A stretch of 64,000 nucleotides of DNA from Panax quinquefolius (Eukaryota; Streptophyta; Magnoliopsida; Apiales; Araliaceae): assembly GCA_020205615.1 (NCBI GenBank), contig CM035151.1, forward strand, positions 15,788,322 to 15,852,321, in the 5' to 3' direction. The notes beneath the pieces are model-generated. The model made no database searches. It was given only the letters and a program-made list of their open reading frames with translations, and was not told the origin of the DNA. Positions 26,692 through 39,788 of the stretch are shown here, piece after piece. Made by a program: the position numbers and the translations under genes. Positions within the stretch are counted from its first letter, which is position 1, and each line of letters opens with the position of its first letter.

Positions 26692-26838
26692 TAAGAGAAT
26701 GGTGTATAACACTGACTTGGAATAAAATTTTGATTAAGAACTCTTTCCTCGCCAAACCGAAGAATTGCTAGGAAAAATTATTCACAGCTTCCAAAAAAAA
26801 ATGCTACCTTGCGAGAAGGTATAAAATATGTCAAATCA

Positions 26839-29717
26839 CTACCAATAATCTCTACAGGAGCATTGATTATCCCTAAAATGATGAAACCGATTATTATCTC
26901 TTACAATAATTTCTCTTCCAACTATGCCTGAGATAAACTTAATCGCACTATGGCAATCAACACAGATCCTAAGATTCTTTGTGATTCTTATAGGGACTCC
27001 AGGGGGAACGACAATGAGAGCGAAGGCAAGGGCAATCTTCTCGCTGTGGTACGAGACTTCTGATTCTCTCTCTTCCTCCTCTAAATCGTATAGAGCAAAA
27101 TTGGTGTCAGGTATGTAGCCAGCAGCCTTTATCTCCCTTTTCAGCTTAACGAGCATTGCTTGAATATCAGAGTTTCTTTCATGAGAGGTATCCTTCGCTT
27201 GGAAAACATGGACTCTGTTCTTTACAGAGATCCAACTGCATCCTGCACCCTTTTTGATCCCCACATCCTTCATCTCTTTCCTTACAAGGTTGGCCTCTTC
27301 CCACCTGCATTGGATGTTCAATGGTTAAATAACTTACAAAACGCTGAAAGAATACAGGAACCCGGTACAAGCAAGACCGCTAAATTCTAATAACACTGTC
27401 ACGATTAGAAAAGTGAGGTAATATACTGCAGTGTGTGGTGCACACTAGAACTGAAGAATGCTGGTTTCAAAACTAACATCAGTAAAGCAAAATCCATCTG
27501 GACTTATGTTCTGCTAGATTTATTCCTAATGTGCATTACAAAAAAATACTAGTTTCTGAAAACCTTTTTCAGGTTACAGACTCATATTCCACTCATACGG
27601 TGGTGTTAGATGGTAGGTCTTCTTCATTACCCAGGATGACAGGTTTAAGAAAGGCCTTGCCTTTAGGTCCTAAACAACCCAGTCCTTACTGGATATAAAC
27701 TTAAAAAAACAGATTTCCAGTTACGTTACATCCTCAGTGTCCTCCCTCCAGAGGTTCTTGTGTCTAACAATTCAAAGACTTAGTTAAAGAAGAATATATT
27801 ACATAATCAAATAAGATTGATCATTGATGGCTCTTTTTCTTTATTTTTTTTAAATGTTCCCGTAAAGGTGTAGACTGGCGCCCAACATAAATGAAAATGT
27901 CTTGTCCCAACTACTTAAGGTTGGCAATGTGAATCCTATTTTGACACTCTGCTTTATATAGGACCCTAATGTAGGACACATTAAGCAATCATGACATACT
28001 AACATAGAATCTATCATACAGACATGGATTTAAGGTTTTTAACTTCAGGTGAACTCTCTAAATGAGCAAATGATGTACATAATAATAAATCTAATTTCTT
28101 TAAATTTCAGTATAATGACAAATGGAATTACCGGCCAGCAGCTGCAAACATATTTGAAAGCAGCACATGGTTACCAGAGTCCTGTGGATCAAGTTCAAAT
28201 AAATTATCAGCTGCAATCTTTCCCAATTCTGGCTTTCCATACACTCTACAGGCCCCTAAAAGAGCCCCCCAAACTGAAACGGTTGGACGAACAGGCATTC
28301 TCTTTATAAATTTATAAGCACGATCTACCATCCCCGCTCGCCCTAACATGTCCACGATGCATGCATAATGCTCTATCCCGGGTTCAATCCCATACTTCCC
28401 TCGCATTGACTCAAAAATCGCCATGCCTGCCTTCACAGCCCCAGCCCTACTACACACCGATAATACACACACCAGTGTCACATAATTAGGTACCACCTCA
28501 CATGTCATTTCCTCAAGCAATGCCAAAGCCATGTCAGCATGCCCTTGATGAGCATACCCACCAATCAACCCATTCCAAGTAACCAAATTCCTCTCAGGCA
28601 TTTCATGAAAAACTTTTTCACAATCCTCTATACTTCCACACTTCCCATACATGTCAACCAGTGCACTCCCAACAAAAACACTCACCTCAATACATGCCTT
28701 CACAGCAAGCGCATGAACCATCCTGCCCAACTCAAGTCCCGCAATACCTGCGCATGCACTGGCAACACTCGACACCAAAAAATCTGTTGGCTCCATACCT
28801 TCTCTCCTAGCACTCAAAAACACCATACAAGCCTTCTCCTTTTTATCATTTTGCTCATATGCAGCAACCATTGAGCACCAAGTAACATCATTACGATTAT
28901 TGATACCCTCAAAAACCAGCTCCGAAGACATAATATCCCCACACTTCCCATAAAAATCAATCATGCCATTTGCAACCGAGACATCTGCTGTAAACCCACT
29001 TCTAATCACAAACCCATGCAACTGTCTACCAAGTTTTAAATAGAAGGAATCCGAACACGCATTAAAGAACGCGCAAAAAGTTATCGAATTAGCTTCCCCA
29101 CCAATTCTCCTAAACTCAATAAATGCATAAATAGCATTTCTAGGCCTCCCATCAAGCACAGAATTAGAAATGTACGCATTCCAAGTCGCGATATTTCTTT
29201 CAGGCATTTCGTCAAACATCTTACTCGCATCGTCTCTTAATCCTGTTTTAGAATACATATCAAAAGCACTGCAGCCCACAAAAACGTCTAGAATTTGTGC
29301 AGACTTTATTGCCAATGCATGAAGCTGTTTACCGATGACCGGAGCCCGGAGAGAACCCGAAGCTTTGAAGGTGCAGGGGAAAGTGAAGTCATTGGGTTGG
29401 ATAGACTGACGGCGCATGTCAGAAAAGTGGAGGAGGGCGGAGGTGAAATGACCGTTTTGGACAGAGCCAGCAATGAGGGAGGTCCAGGTGACGACGGAGC
29501 GGTTGTGGGTGGGGGTGAGTTGGAGGATGAGTTGGGCTGAGTTGGGGAGGTCGAGTTTGGAGTACATATTGACAAGGTGGTTGGAGAGGAAAGAAGGCAA
29601 TGCAGGTTCGAGTGTCTTGATAATCTGGGCATGGGCGGCTCGGCCGAGGACGGAGGACTGAGTCGACACGGCCGACTCGACAAGTGCGGCAAGTGAGTTG
29701 GGAGTGAGAAAGGGCAT
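26839..29717 (-). CDS. MEF11: PPR protein, DYW class (organelle RNA editing factor MEF11/LOI1 type)
   Basis: Two exons, 28132-29717 and 26839-27304, joined across a CG|GTAATT donor and a GCAG|G acceptor (split Arg codon); 683 residues, almost equal to Arabidopsis At4g14850. PLS-type repeats fill residues about 30-510, with motifs such as [20 protein letters not shown] and [21 protein letters not shown]+ motifs follow ([34 protein letters not shown]), then the DYW deaminase domain with HSEK (HxE zinc/catalytic motif), CVDCHSA and the terminal CSCRDYW. MEF11 edits C to U sites in mitochondrial transcripts and was also found as LOI1. The intron lies in the E region. The N-terminus, [18 protein letters not shown], is a plausible targeting peptide. 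No broken motif is seen. The function is taken from the Arabidopsis orthologue and supported by synteny. Confidence 0.95.
27305..28131 (-). other. Intron of the PPR gene
   Basis: An 827-bp intron. Splice sites are defined by the reading frame on both sides. No repeat or nested gene recognised. Confidence 0.85.
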
Positions 29718-30478
29718 GATTGGTAGAAAGTAACAGTCATGACTGCTGCATGAAAACTGCTTCTGTTTTTATTTTTTCGAACTCCGTCGGAAATCTTGTT
29801 TCTTGATTTTTGGCGCGCGACAATATATTTATTTTCCGGATATGAATGGTAATGGGACGAACACGATCATGGTATAACTCCCCATTTCCAGTTCCTAAAA
29901 AATTATCAGAAAAAATTTGTTCCAAAAAGTAGTGAAGAGAATAAATTATTTATTTTTGTATATTACTCTTACCTTCTCTCATGTTCCAATAATTTCAAAT
30001 AAATTTTAATTGATAAATGATACTTGTTTATTCCATGTGTCAAAACCCCACTCTTTATTGTAAATATATAATTGTAAAATTATTCAAGTATATAGAGCAT
30101 TTTTTTAAAAAATATACTAGTAGCATTAAAAATAGTTAGTACATGTATAACTGTTAAAATATAACTATATTATGCTTATAAAAAAATAAATTTTCAGATG
30201 ATCACTTGGAGTTTGGACGATTTCTCACTTAACCGTCTGTAGTCAGTAAAGTTACATTTAAACACTCGATTTTTTGAGTTGAAGTAAAAAAATGTTTTTC
30301 GTCTTAACTCCGTTAAATGATTTGGCTAAAGACTTAATTACCTTTCATGAATTTAACAGAGTGCAAGTGAGAGAAAATCAATCCAGTGCAAGTGAGAGAA
30401 AATCAATCCACCATAGTACTCGATCTGAGGCTCAATCTAATAACTGTTGGTCATCAAACTAAAATAATTTATCATCTA
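29718..30478. other. Upstream region of the PPR gene
   Basis: About 0.76 kb, AT-rich, with a direct duplication of 25 bp (GTGCAAGTGAGAGAAAATCA...) at 30361-30385 and 30386-30410. No gene supported. Confidence 0.6.
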
Positions 30479-33071
30479 TGTAAGACCCCAGCTTTTATAA
30501 ATAAAGATGAATTTTCTATAAATATTATTTTTGAATATTATGGAATAAATTTGATATAATGTTATAGTTGTGGGTAATATTTATAAATTTTGCAAAGTAA
30601 GCAAGTTGTTATAAAATATTCGTTTTGGTGGGAATATTCTTTTGTCGGGGAATATTAGACGACTACCAATCAATCGTTAAGTGGATCCCATTAACGGAAG
30701 TATTGTCGTAGTTAGAAAGCGACAAAATTATCTTTCTATAAAAATAACTATGGAGGTGTTATTCTGAGTTAAAAACATTGAACTACCAAATTGGTAAAAA
30801 GAAAAGACGATGTCTGGCGTGGTCAGATAGAAGACACACAGTATTGATTATTGATGCTTACGTGAGAAGTCACTTAGCTATACTCAATTATTGATACAAG
30901 AATTGTTGTGATCATATCTCTTATATTATTGATTCAATTATTGTCACAGAAGATCATCTCATATAATATGTTATATTATTAATTGAGACGACAAGTTATA
31001 AATGATTAATAATTGTTGAAAGATTAAAAATGTGTTGATTAAAAATAAAATGATTTGTGGTAATATTTATTCAATCATTGATGATATAAAAAGTCATTAT
31101 GAGGCGTTTGTGGTAAGTTTGATTATTTTATGGGGGCCCATATGTCATCATCAAAAGTCTCTTCGTTGATAGTATTTACCTTCGTCAATAGTAATTACCT
31201 TCTTCAATAGTAATTACCTTCGTCGATAGTAATTACCCCTTCGCAAATAGTAGTTGTCCCTTCAATATTACCAAGAGTTAAGCGCCTCTCTCTCGGTGTT
31301 CCAAGGTTAATTACCCTTCTTCGCAAATAGTATTGTCTCTTCAATATTATTCAAGAGTCATTTTGACCCTTCGTTAAGACAAGAGCCACCCTCGCTTTTT
31401 CTATAAATAGAAAGTTTCATTCCTTCATTATTTCTTACGAATTCACTTTGAAACTCTCTCAGAGAGAAACTATAGAAAAAGAAGAAAAGTATTCTGCTAC
31501 TTCACTTTTCCAATATTCGAGTTTCTTCTAAGGTAGGGAATATTATTTGTTGTACTCGTAAGTGGGGGTGTTATTCTTTCTTATTCATGAAGAGAATCTG
31601 TTGTTATTCCATCGCTTATTATTACATTGGAATAACTTTGTAAAAAGTAGCGTACCCTATACACGACTTGTGATATGCTGGAATACCTATACTTGGTGAA
31701 ATCCTTATATTATTCCATTCTTATTTATTTCATTGGAATAACTTTGTATACGCTGAATCCCTATACTTGGTGACATTCTTCTATTATTTTATTATTCCGT
31801 TGGGAACATCATGTTCATGCTTTTACGCCTTAACTGTTTAAAATCTTTATTATTCTCGCCTCTTTATTATTCTATTGGAATATCACGTCATGTGTTTTGG
31901 GACTGGTTAAAATCTTTATTATTACATCTTTATTATTCTATTGGAATATCCATCGTGTGTTTTACAGGACACAATTCGGTTTTTTTATTATTCTTGGAAT
32001 AACCTTTCATGCTATCGAACCGCGCGCATGGTGATTTCTTTTGTAATTTCATTCGCTATTATACTCGGTTGGTTAAAATTTTGACTTTATACTCCATGAA
32101 TTTAGTGGAATATCCTTGATATTTGCACTTCATCCGAAAGATTTTTAATGAAAATATTTTTACGAGCATTCTTGAATTTTACTCTACAAAGCAAAGATCA
32201 TGTTGACAATTTGGACGTTATTAGTTCCCGAATAAATTAATTCGTGAACTTGTTTTATTGAATTATTATGTCATTGTCATCATCCTCATGTTATATTATG
32301 TTATCTTTGGCTTACGTGCATAGATGAACTTAGTATGATTATGACGAGGATCATTCAAGATAATCATGGCTTGATATAAATGATGTGACAAAAGTCCTCG
32401 GTGGTTCTGTAATGCAAATGATGGATAGTTTTGGTATGATTATGACGGGGGTGATTTAAGTATAGTCGTGACCATTGATAATTTGATGAAAATCCTTGAC
32501 CGTAGTAGTGCGGGGATGATTAGATATTGTGGTTTATTCATTAAACCGAGTCTTAGTGATAAAATTGATGAAAACCTTTTAAAACCTAAAAGATAGTAGA
32601 CTTTATTTTCTACTTGACTCTTTTAATGGATCGCGATATTCTGCTTCATAGATTAAACTGGTTGTCTATTGTATTTTATCGGTTTAACATTGTTGAAGAC
32701 TATTGATAATTTATTCGCATTATCTTAGTTATAATATTTCTTCTTGGGCTAGTTGAGCTCTCACTCTTTCTTTCAATCGTTCTCTTGAGGAAATGAGAAT
32801 ATAAATTTGAGACGAGTCGGGGAAAAGAGTGATGGTCCCGAAGATAGCATTAGTAGTCCTCACTATTCATTAAATAGTATGATGATAAATGTAATGAGGA
32901 CTCCTTGAGTATGGATATTGTCTAAATGACAATATTCCTATTAGAACTCTCGGTTTATGTATTGTCGTATGTTACACGACAGATGTATAATTAAGTTTGT
33001 ATTTGAATTTATGTACCATGTAAGTGGCGACCCAAGATGGGTGACGTATACCTAATTTTGGGGGCGTCACA
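30479..33071 (+). mobile_element. Solo LTR, family A, 2.6 kb
   Basis: Runs TGTAAGACCCCAGCTTTTAT...GGGGGCGTCACA between perfect 5-bp target duplications ATCTA (30474-30478 and 33072-33076). Aligns along its whole length with the A2 5' LTR (57183-59545). TATA box at 31402-31409. An ATTCCA...TGGAAT hairpin array (about 31590-32010) lies downstream of the TATA box. No internal region remains, hence a solo LTR. Confidence 0.92.
31402..31409 (+). promoter_or_regulatory. TATA box in family A solo LTR
   Basis: TATAAATA, followed by a CTCTCTCAGAGAGAAAC stretch as in the A2 LTR. Marks the expected transcription start of the LTR. Confidence 0.55.
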
Positions 33072-33160
33072 ATCTAAGTGTTGGGGAGATGGGTAATGTC
33101 GTGTTGCTATTATACAAAAAAAATCAAAATTCTCAATCATACATCCCTTACTGCTCCCAG

Positions 33161-33332
33161 ATGTCAACAGGAAAATCTATCATCTCCTGTTAGGGAAAAA
33201 AAAAAGAAGTTAAGCAAACAGTACGAAAAGCTTAAACCATCACTGCTCAAGGAGAGAAACTTACACAGGGATATTCTTGGTAAAAGGCTTGGTTATATAT
33301 CATCTTACTTTGGGAGCAATAAGCTCAAATGA
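33161..33332 (+). CDS. Possible terminal exon of an unidentified gene
   Basis: After the acceptor-like CTGCTCCCAG an open frame of about 57 codons has charged, codon-like composition: SSPVREKKKKLSKQYEKLKP and DILGKRLGYISSYFGSNKLK, ending TGA. I do not recognise the family. The solo LTR just to the left (30479-33071) would have separated it from upstream exons. Could equally be a chance frame. Confidence 0.25.
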
Positions 33333-33624
33333 CAGACTTGAAAGCATATTTTTGACTCTGTATAATTTTTTTGCATGGTTATCAATGAATCCATAAGAAT
33401 GATAACTTATCATTCTTAGTGGCCCGAAATAAATAAAAGTGTAGTAATTTGGAGAAATAAGAAAAGGTGGAGAAGACCTAAATCAATCAAACAATACCGA
33501 TTTCAACACCAAATCGTTGGCACACCCTTTTCTTCTTCATTTTCCCGATCGGAGATGGGGCTTGTTGCTACCATAGATCGTTAAACCATAAGCTAGGGTT
33601 TTAGATCCACAATTTCTAGTGACG

Positions 33625-33783
33625 ATGGTGGCGGTCCTAGGTGCAACACAACCCAGATCTCTTCTTGACATCTTATTTAAAAAAGAAGAAAGAAATGAAG
33701 AAGAAGAAGAAGAAAAGAATCATCCTCCACCACCAAAGTACAACCACAACCATTCTCTGTTTCTCTCTGCGCAATTTTGGAAG
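33625..33783 (+). CDS. Possible first exon of an unidentified gene
   Basis: ATG at 33625 opens a 53-codon frame: MVAVLGATQPRSLLDILF, a Glu-rich run, HPPPPKYNHNH and SAQFWK. It ends at a good donor AAG|GTGAGG in phase 0. Upstream lies CTAGGGTTTTAG, a telo-box-like motif common in plant 5' UTRs. The remainder would have been to the right, where element A1 begins at 34380. Not recognised; low confidence. Confidence 0.25.
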
Positions 33784-35051
33784 GTGAGGAATCCAATTAC
33801 TTTCTCTTTGTTTTGATAATGATTCCGGGTTTAAAATATTTGGATTCAAGCGAAGAATTGAAGCGGGCTTATTGTTCTCAATATGGGCAAGAATCATTCT
33901 TACAATTGAAGCGAAAAATGGCCCAAAACGCCTTCAAAAGCGGGTAAGTAAAATTATCAAAGCCAAACACCGGAACTTTGCGGTAATGCGGAGAGGTACA
34001 AGAATTCACGAGTTCCAAATTCAGATTAACAATTAAAAAAGACCTAAAATCACAAATAGAGAAATAAATTGACAAATCTCACGAGTTTGATTCGGAATAT
34101 CGGTGTAGATTCGAGATACAATCCCCGATTTTCACGGAATGTTATGTTTCCCACGAAGCTTCATTCGACATTTTAGAGAGAAACTTAGAGATAAATTCTT
34201 AGAGACAAATAGAGAAACTTTCGAGCGAAGATGAAGAATAATCGAACAAGAGGGGATAGGATATTGGGAGTAGATGAGAGCGTCGTCAAGCTGTGGAAGA
34301 AGAAGAGGGTTCATCAATATTTTACGCTGTTTCGTCTCTCTCTCTGCATGCGAATGAGGAAGAAGAAGAGGATAGTTTGTGTGACGCCCCAAAATTAGGT
34401 ATACGTCACCCATCTTGGGTCGCCACTTACATGGTACATAAATTCAAATACAAACTTAATTATACATCCGTAGGTAATAACATACGACAATACATAAAGC
34501 GAGAGTTCTAATAGGAATATTGTCATTTAGACAATATCCATACTCAAGGAGTCCTCATTACATTTATTGTCACACTATTTAATGAGAATAGTGAGGACTA
34601 CTAATGCTATCTTCGGGACCATCACTCTTTTTCCCGACTCGTCCGTCGCCTATATTCTCATTTCTCAAGAGAAACGGTGAAAGAAAGGGTGAGCTCAACT
34701 AGCCCAAGAAGAAATATTATGACTAAGATAATGCGAATAAATTATCATTAGCCTTCAACAAATGTTAAAGCGATAAAATACAAATGACAACCGGTTTAAT
34801 CTGCGTGAATAAACAATCCATTAAAAGAGTCAAGTAGAAAATAAAATCTACTATCTTTTATGATTTAAAAGGTTTTCATCATCTTGTTATATATTTGAGA
34901 CTCAAATTTTAATGAATAAACCACAATATCTAATCATCCCTGTACCACTAGTCAAGGATTTTCATCAAATTATCAATGGTCATGACTATATAGAATCACC
35001 CCCGGTCATAATCATACCAAAACTATCCACCATCGCATTCAAAGCCATCGA

Positions 35052-38000
35052 TGTAACGCCCCAAAAATAGGTATACATCACCTATTTTGAGTTGTCAATA
35101 CATGGCATGCGTAAACAACTACAACTTTATTATTACAAATCAGAAAGCGTGAGTTTGAATACAAATATTATCTTCTAGACAATATCTATACTCAAATAAA
35201 TCCTCATCACATTTATTGATACATTATTTTACAAAATGGTGAGGTCTACTAAACAATTCTTTTCTAAAACCTTCATTCCATACCCCACTGCATCGCATTA
35301 TATTCTCGCCTCCCGAGAGAAAAAATGGAACAAAAAGGAAAAGGGTGAGCTCAACTAGCCCGGTAAAGAATATTATGACTAAGATAATATACAACAAATT
35401 ACCGTTAGTCTTCAACAGGAAAAATCTAATAGAATACAATAGATAACAAATTTTAAATCAATATTCGCAATGAAATAATAATTCATTAGAAGAGTTAAGT
35501 ATAGAATGCAAACTACTATCTTCTATGTATGAATTTAAAAGTTCATCGTCTATCTTTTATCCCCTGTAACATCAATCAATATACATCCGGAATCAAATAT
35601 TCATCTTTGCACTCACAGCCAAAGATATTCATCGATTAGTCGTGTTCATCTAAACACTTGTCATCTTTGCACTACGGCCAAAGATATTCTTCAGAAATCA
35701 TTCATCTTTGCACTACAGGCCAAAGATATTCAATAATATCATCATTTAAGACTGAGGATGATGAAAAATATTTTTAAAGAAACGAATCCAGTGAAACAAA
35801 ATGACAAGGATTAAGGATTAAGGATTCGTACTTTATTTTATCCATGTTCAAAAATACCTCAAAAATAATCATAGTGGTGTAAAATTCAAGAATGATCAAA
35901 ACATGGATACAATCAAAGCTAGTATCCAGAATAGATATTTTGGACAAAAAGAAGAAATTTTATTTTTCGGTGAATAGTGCCGTATACGTGAATAGTGTCG
36001 TATATGTGAATAGTAACTCCGACACCAAAAGATAGAAATTTCCCAAAAAATATCTTCACGCTTCGTGAATAGTAACTCGTGAATAGTAACTCATGAATAG
36101 TAACCCCGACATGAAAAAGTTCCAAATTTGATAAAAAAATTCAACCAATATTTCAGCATAATGATATTGAAGAAATAATATCATTTGAGAAGAAAATATC
36201 ATCCCTTACCTCGAAAGATTAGTACTTTAAATTGGAAATCTGAGGATATAGTCTTTGAAGGAACTTGCGAATCTAACAATACTCAAAGTATACTCAAAAT
36301 ACTCACAAGAATAAATTTCGATAATATAGAGAGAAAACTTGATTTACGGTGTGATTTTCAATTCTAACCCAAGCACCCTATTTATAGGAAATCGCTTAGA
36401 ACACCAAAATGAAAATTTAATAAATTAATAATATAATTATATAAATTTCTACGCATGCCTAGAATCTGATTTCAGCCATCAAACACATGCCACATTCTAG
36501 AAAAAGTAAGAAAAAACGTTTTTCTAATTTTAAATATTTTAAACTTCCAAAAATCAATTATTTTGAGCTTGAACTTCAATAATTCATAATAAATAGCCCT
36601 TTCATCAGAAAATTGAATCTCATGAGTTTTTATAGGAAATTATATTCTCTACAACTTTACAGAAGAAAGTTTTCCAAATTCCAAATAGAAATTGATTGAA
36701 ATCCACAAGCAGGCGATTTTACAAGGTTTATAATCAAATTTCGATTCGATAAATGGGGTCCACCGACATGTTTAACATGTTTTAAACATTTATTGCAACA
36801 AAAATACTCTTCCTCCTCGTATACTCATATATCCCACATTAGTTGTAAAAATATCACCATTATTATATTATTAAAATATAATAATATATTTAAATGAATT
36901 ATTTTATCGAAAAAGATAAAATTTCAATTTTCAACAATTGTCACATTAAAATTTTCTCCATCTATATCAACATAAAATCAATATTTTTCTCATCATATGA
37001 ATCAATAATTAATTATTCACAAATAATATTACGAATCACAATATGACAATTAATGGGCTTTCCAATAAGAATTTCTTCATCGGGAAGAGTGGGCTTTCCG
37101 ATAAGTAACTTTCTGACATTGCCAATAATGTTATCTAATAATATTAGGTATAATATGAATTATTCTCCGATAATGAAAAAACAGAACTTTGACAATTATC
37201 AAATTGCAAATAATATAAAATATCAACGCAAAGAATTATTAAATCAATAAAATATCGGATATTATGTAAATTATTAGTGCCTTTCACGAAAAATCTTGTG
37301 TAATAATATATGCAATATTTTAAACAATGATATAAAATATCAATGCGACGATTATTATTAAATAAAAAATCTTGAGCAATAATTACTTTTTAACCATTAT
37401 TGAGTAGTGCCTTGCTACGTTAACGTATTAATTAATAATTGGTGCATTCACTGGGTATATTTTGTGTTTTTTATTGGAATATTTTTAACGATTAATAATA
37501 AGTTGGTAAGACCCCTTCTATTAATAAATGAAATTTATTTTTATTTAACAACTTATATTTGTCGTTTTCTTCATCAATAAATTTTTAAAGTTACGCAAAT
37601 ATTTTGAACAAGTTGTTAAAGGGTTGCATAATTTCGGCTAATATTCAGTAAATCTGCGAATATTCAGAACGTTCTGAATATTCCACGACCAACGAATATT
37701 ATTACAAATGATAATTTTATAACCATCTTCTTAACATTTTACGATATTGAATAAGTATTTACCTTAAGATTATTTATATGCATCAAAATAATGCCTTCTA
37801 TATTTCAAAATAATAAATAGAAAATTAAATTTCATTAATAATAAGTTGGTGTAAGACCCCAATTAATAATAATGAAATTTTAATTTTTATCTAATTTCTA
37901 TAAGATTTTTATTTATATATTTGAAATAATGGTTGACGTAAAATATGATATTTATGAGAAGAATAGATGGAGTAAATATTTAAAAATGAAATATTTTGGA

Positions 38001-39788
38001 AAATTAATGACCGAATTTCTTCGATAAATAATAAAATATTAAATATGTAGATTTTAAGACATGAATTTGGAAAATAATTTACAGAATTGTATAAAAATGG
38101 CGAGATTTAAGAGATAATTGCTATTTATTGAATTATTGTTCAAGTTAAAATTTGATTCGAATTTTTATTTATTTTTATTAATAAAACGTTTTTATAAATT
38201 TTATATTTAAATGTGCAATTTAGGTATGAATTTGGAAAATTCAAGACGTATTATGAATTTTGTTTATATATATTCATGATTAATTTTTTAATAAATAAAT
38301 AATTTATTATAAATTTGTTTAAGTGAAAATCAACCGATTCTAATAGTTTTATTTATATTATATTATAAAAACGTTTTTTATATGTTAGTATTTAAAGTAT
38401 ATTTGAATTATATTTGATGTTTAATATATATATTATTAATCTAAAGAATCGCAAGTGTTTTAAGCATATCTATTTCGAGTTGTGGCTTCATATGATATTA
38501 ATTTTACCGAAAATGATATTATTTCTTCAATATCATTCAAATATTGGTTGGAAATTTTATCAAATGTGGAAATTCATTTGTTACTATTCATCTTATTCAT
38601 TACTCATTCACGAAGTTACTATTCATGAGTTACTATTCACGAAGTTACTATTCATTAGTACTATTCACGAAGCATGATGATGTTTTTTATGAAATTTCTA
38701 TCTTTGGATGTGTCGAGTTACTTACTATTCACGATATTCTACATTATTCATTCATAATACACTATTCACTTAATAATGCACTATTCAATTTCTAAAATGA
38801 AATTTCTTCTTTTGTCCAAATATCTATTTGATACTAGCTTTGATTGTATCCATGTTTTGATCATTCTCAATCAGACTCCACTCGATTACTTATGAAGTAT
38901 TTTGTGAACTTGGATTGTTTAAAATACTTAATCCTTAATATTTGTTCTTTTGTTTCACCGGATTCGTTTTCTTTGAAATATTTTTCATCATCCTCGGTCC
39001 TAAATGATGATATTATCAATATCTTTGGCCTGCAAGCAAAAGATGATGATTTCTTGATGAATATCTTTGGCCCATAAAGGCAAAGATGAACAGTGTTGAG
39101 ATGAATACGACTAATCGATGAATATCTTTGGCCGTCAGAGCAAAGATGAACAGTGTTTAGATGAACATGACTAATTAATGATGAATATCTTTGGCCCAGA
39201 TAGTGTAAAGATGAATATTTGATTCCGAGATATATATTGATTGATGTTCTGAGGATAAAATATCGACGATGAACTTTTAAATTCATATATGTAAGATAGT
39301 AGTTTGCATTCTCTACTTAACTCTTCTAATGAATTGTTGTTTCATTGCAGCATTGTTGATTTAAAACCGGTTGTTTATTGTATTCTATTAGATTTTTTCT
39401 CGTTGGAGACTAACGATAATTTGTCAGATATTATCTTAGTCATAATATTCTTTATCGGGCTAGTTGAGCTCACCCTTTCCTTGTTGTTCCATTTTTTCTT
39501 CTCGTGAGGCTAGAATGTAGCAAGTACTAGTGGGGAAAATGGAATGAAGGTTCTAGAGAGAGTTGTTTAGTAGTCCTCACCATTTTGTAAAATAATGTAT
39601 CAATAATTATGATGGGGATTTATTTCATGGTGTGGATATTGTCTCAGATGGCAATATTTGTATTTAAACTCACGATTTATATGTTGTAATAATAAAGTTG
39701 TAGTTATTTCTGTACCATGTATTTGGCGACTCAGAATGGGTTAGATGGAATGGACCTATTTTGGGGGCGTCACAGTTGGGGTCTTACA
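35052..39788 (-). mobile_element. Solo LTR, family B, itself interrupted
   Basis: Starts TGTAACGCCCCAAAAATAGG and resumes after an inner insertion at 39780, ending GGTCTTACA at 39788. Without the insertion it is 2807 bp, near the 2793 bp of the element B LTRs, and collinear with them. Flanks ATCGA and ACTGA are an imperfect target duplication. The uninterrupted A LTR copy at 56.5 kb reads CCATCGAGGACTTTTGTC across this site, confirming the insertion point. Confidence 0.87.
37850..39774 (+). mobile_element. Solo LTR, short B-like subfamily, 1.9 kb
   Basis: Runs TGTAAGACCCCAATTAATAA...TTTTGGGGGCGTCACA with a perfect 5-bp target duplication GTTGG (37845-37849 and 39775-39779). The 3' half matches B LTRs (hairpin array 39010-39230, GTTACTATTCAC array 38570-38790), while the first ~600 bp differ. 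It lies inside the solo LTR 35052-39788 in the opposite orientation. Confidence 0.9.

Larger units (their letters stand above)
25688..26838. other. Intergenic region, glyoxalase to PPR gene
   Basis: Contains the glyoxalase promoter (right of 25687), a SINE (26091-26203), MITE copy 5 and a second MITE type (26546-26691). No gene found; the frames at 25616-25834 overlap exon 1 of the glyoxalase gene on the other strand and are shadows. Confidence 0.6.
33072..34379. other. 1.3-kb island between retrotransposons
   Basis: Not LTR-derived as far as I can see. It holds two stretches that look like exons on the plus strand (33161-33332 and 33625-33783) and may be remains of a host gene cut by the flanking insertions. 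The rest is AT-rich or GAA-rich low complexity. Confidence 0.45.

Noticed and set aside
28539..28874. 111-codon frame on the plus strand, and others at 28049-28309 and 29295-29540
   Set aside because: Antisense shadows of the PPR gene.
29306..29740. 144-codon Pro/Ser-rich minus-strand frame
   Set aside because: Alternate frame over the start of the PPR gene; its composition follows from the PPR codons.
38867..39286. 139-codon minus-strand frame, and the related frames at 41358-41603 and 48890-49214
   Set aside because: They translate the ATCTTTG/CAAAGAT hairpin array in B-type LTRs.
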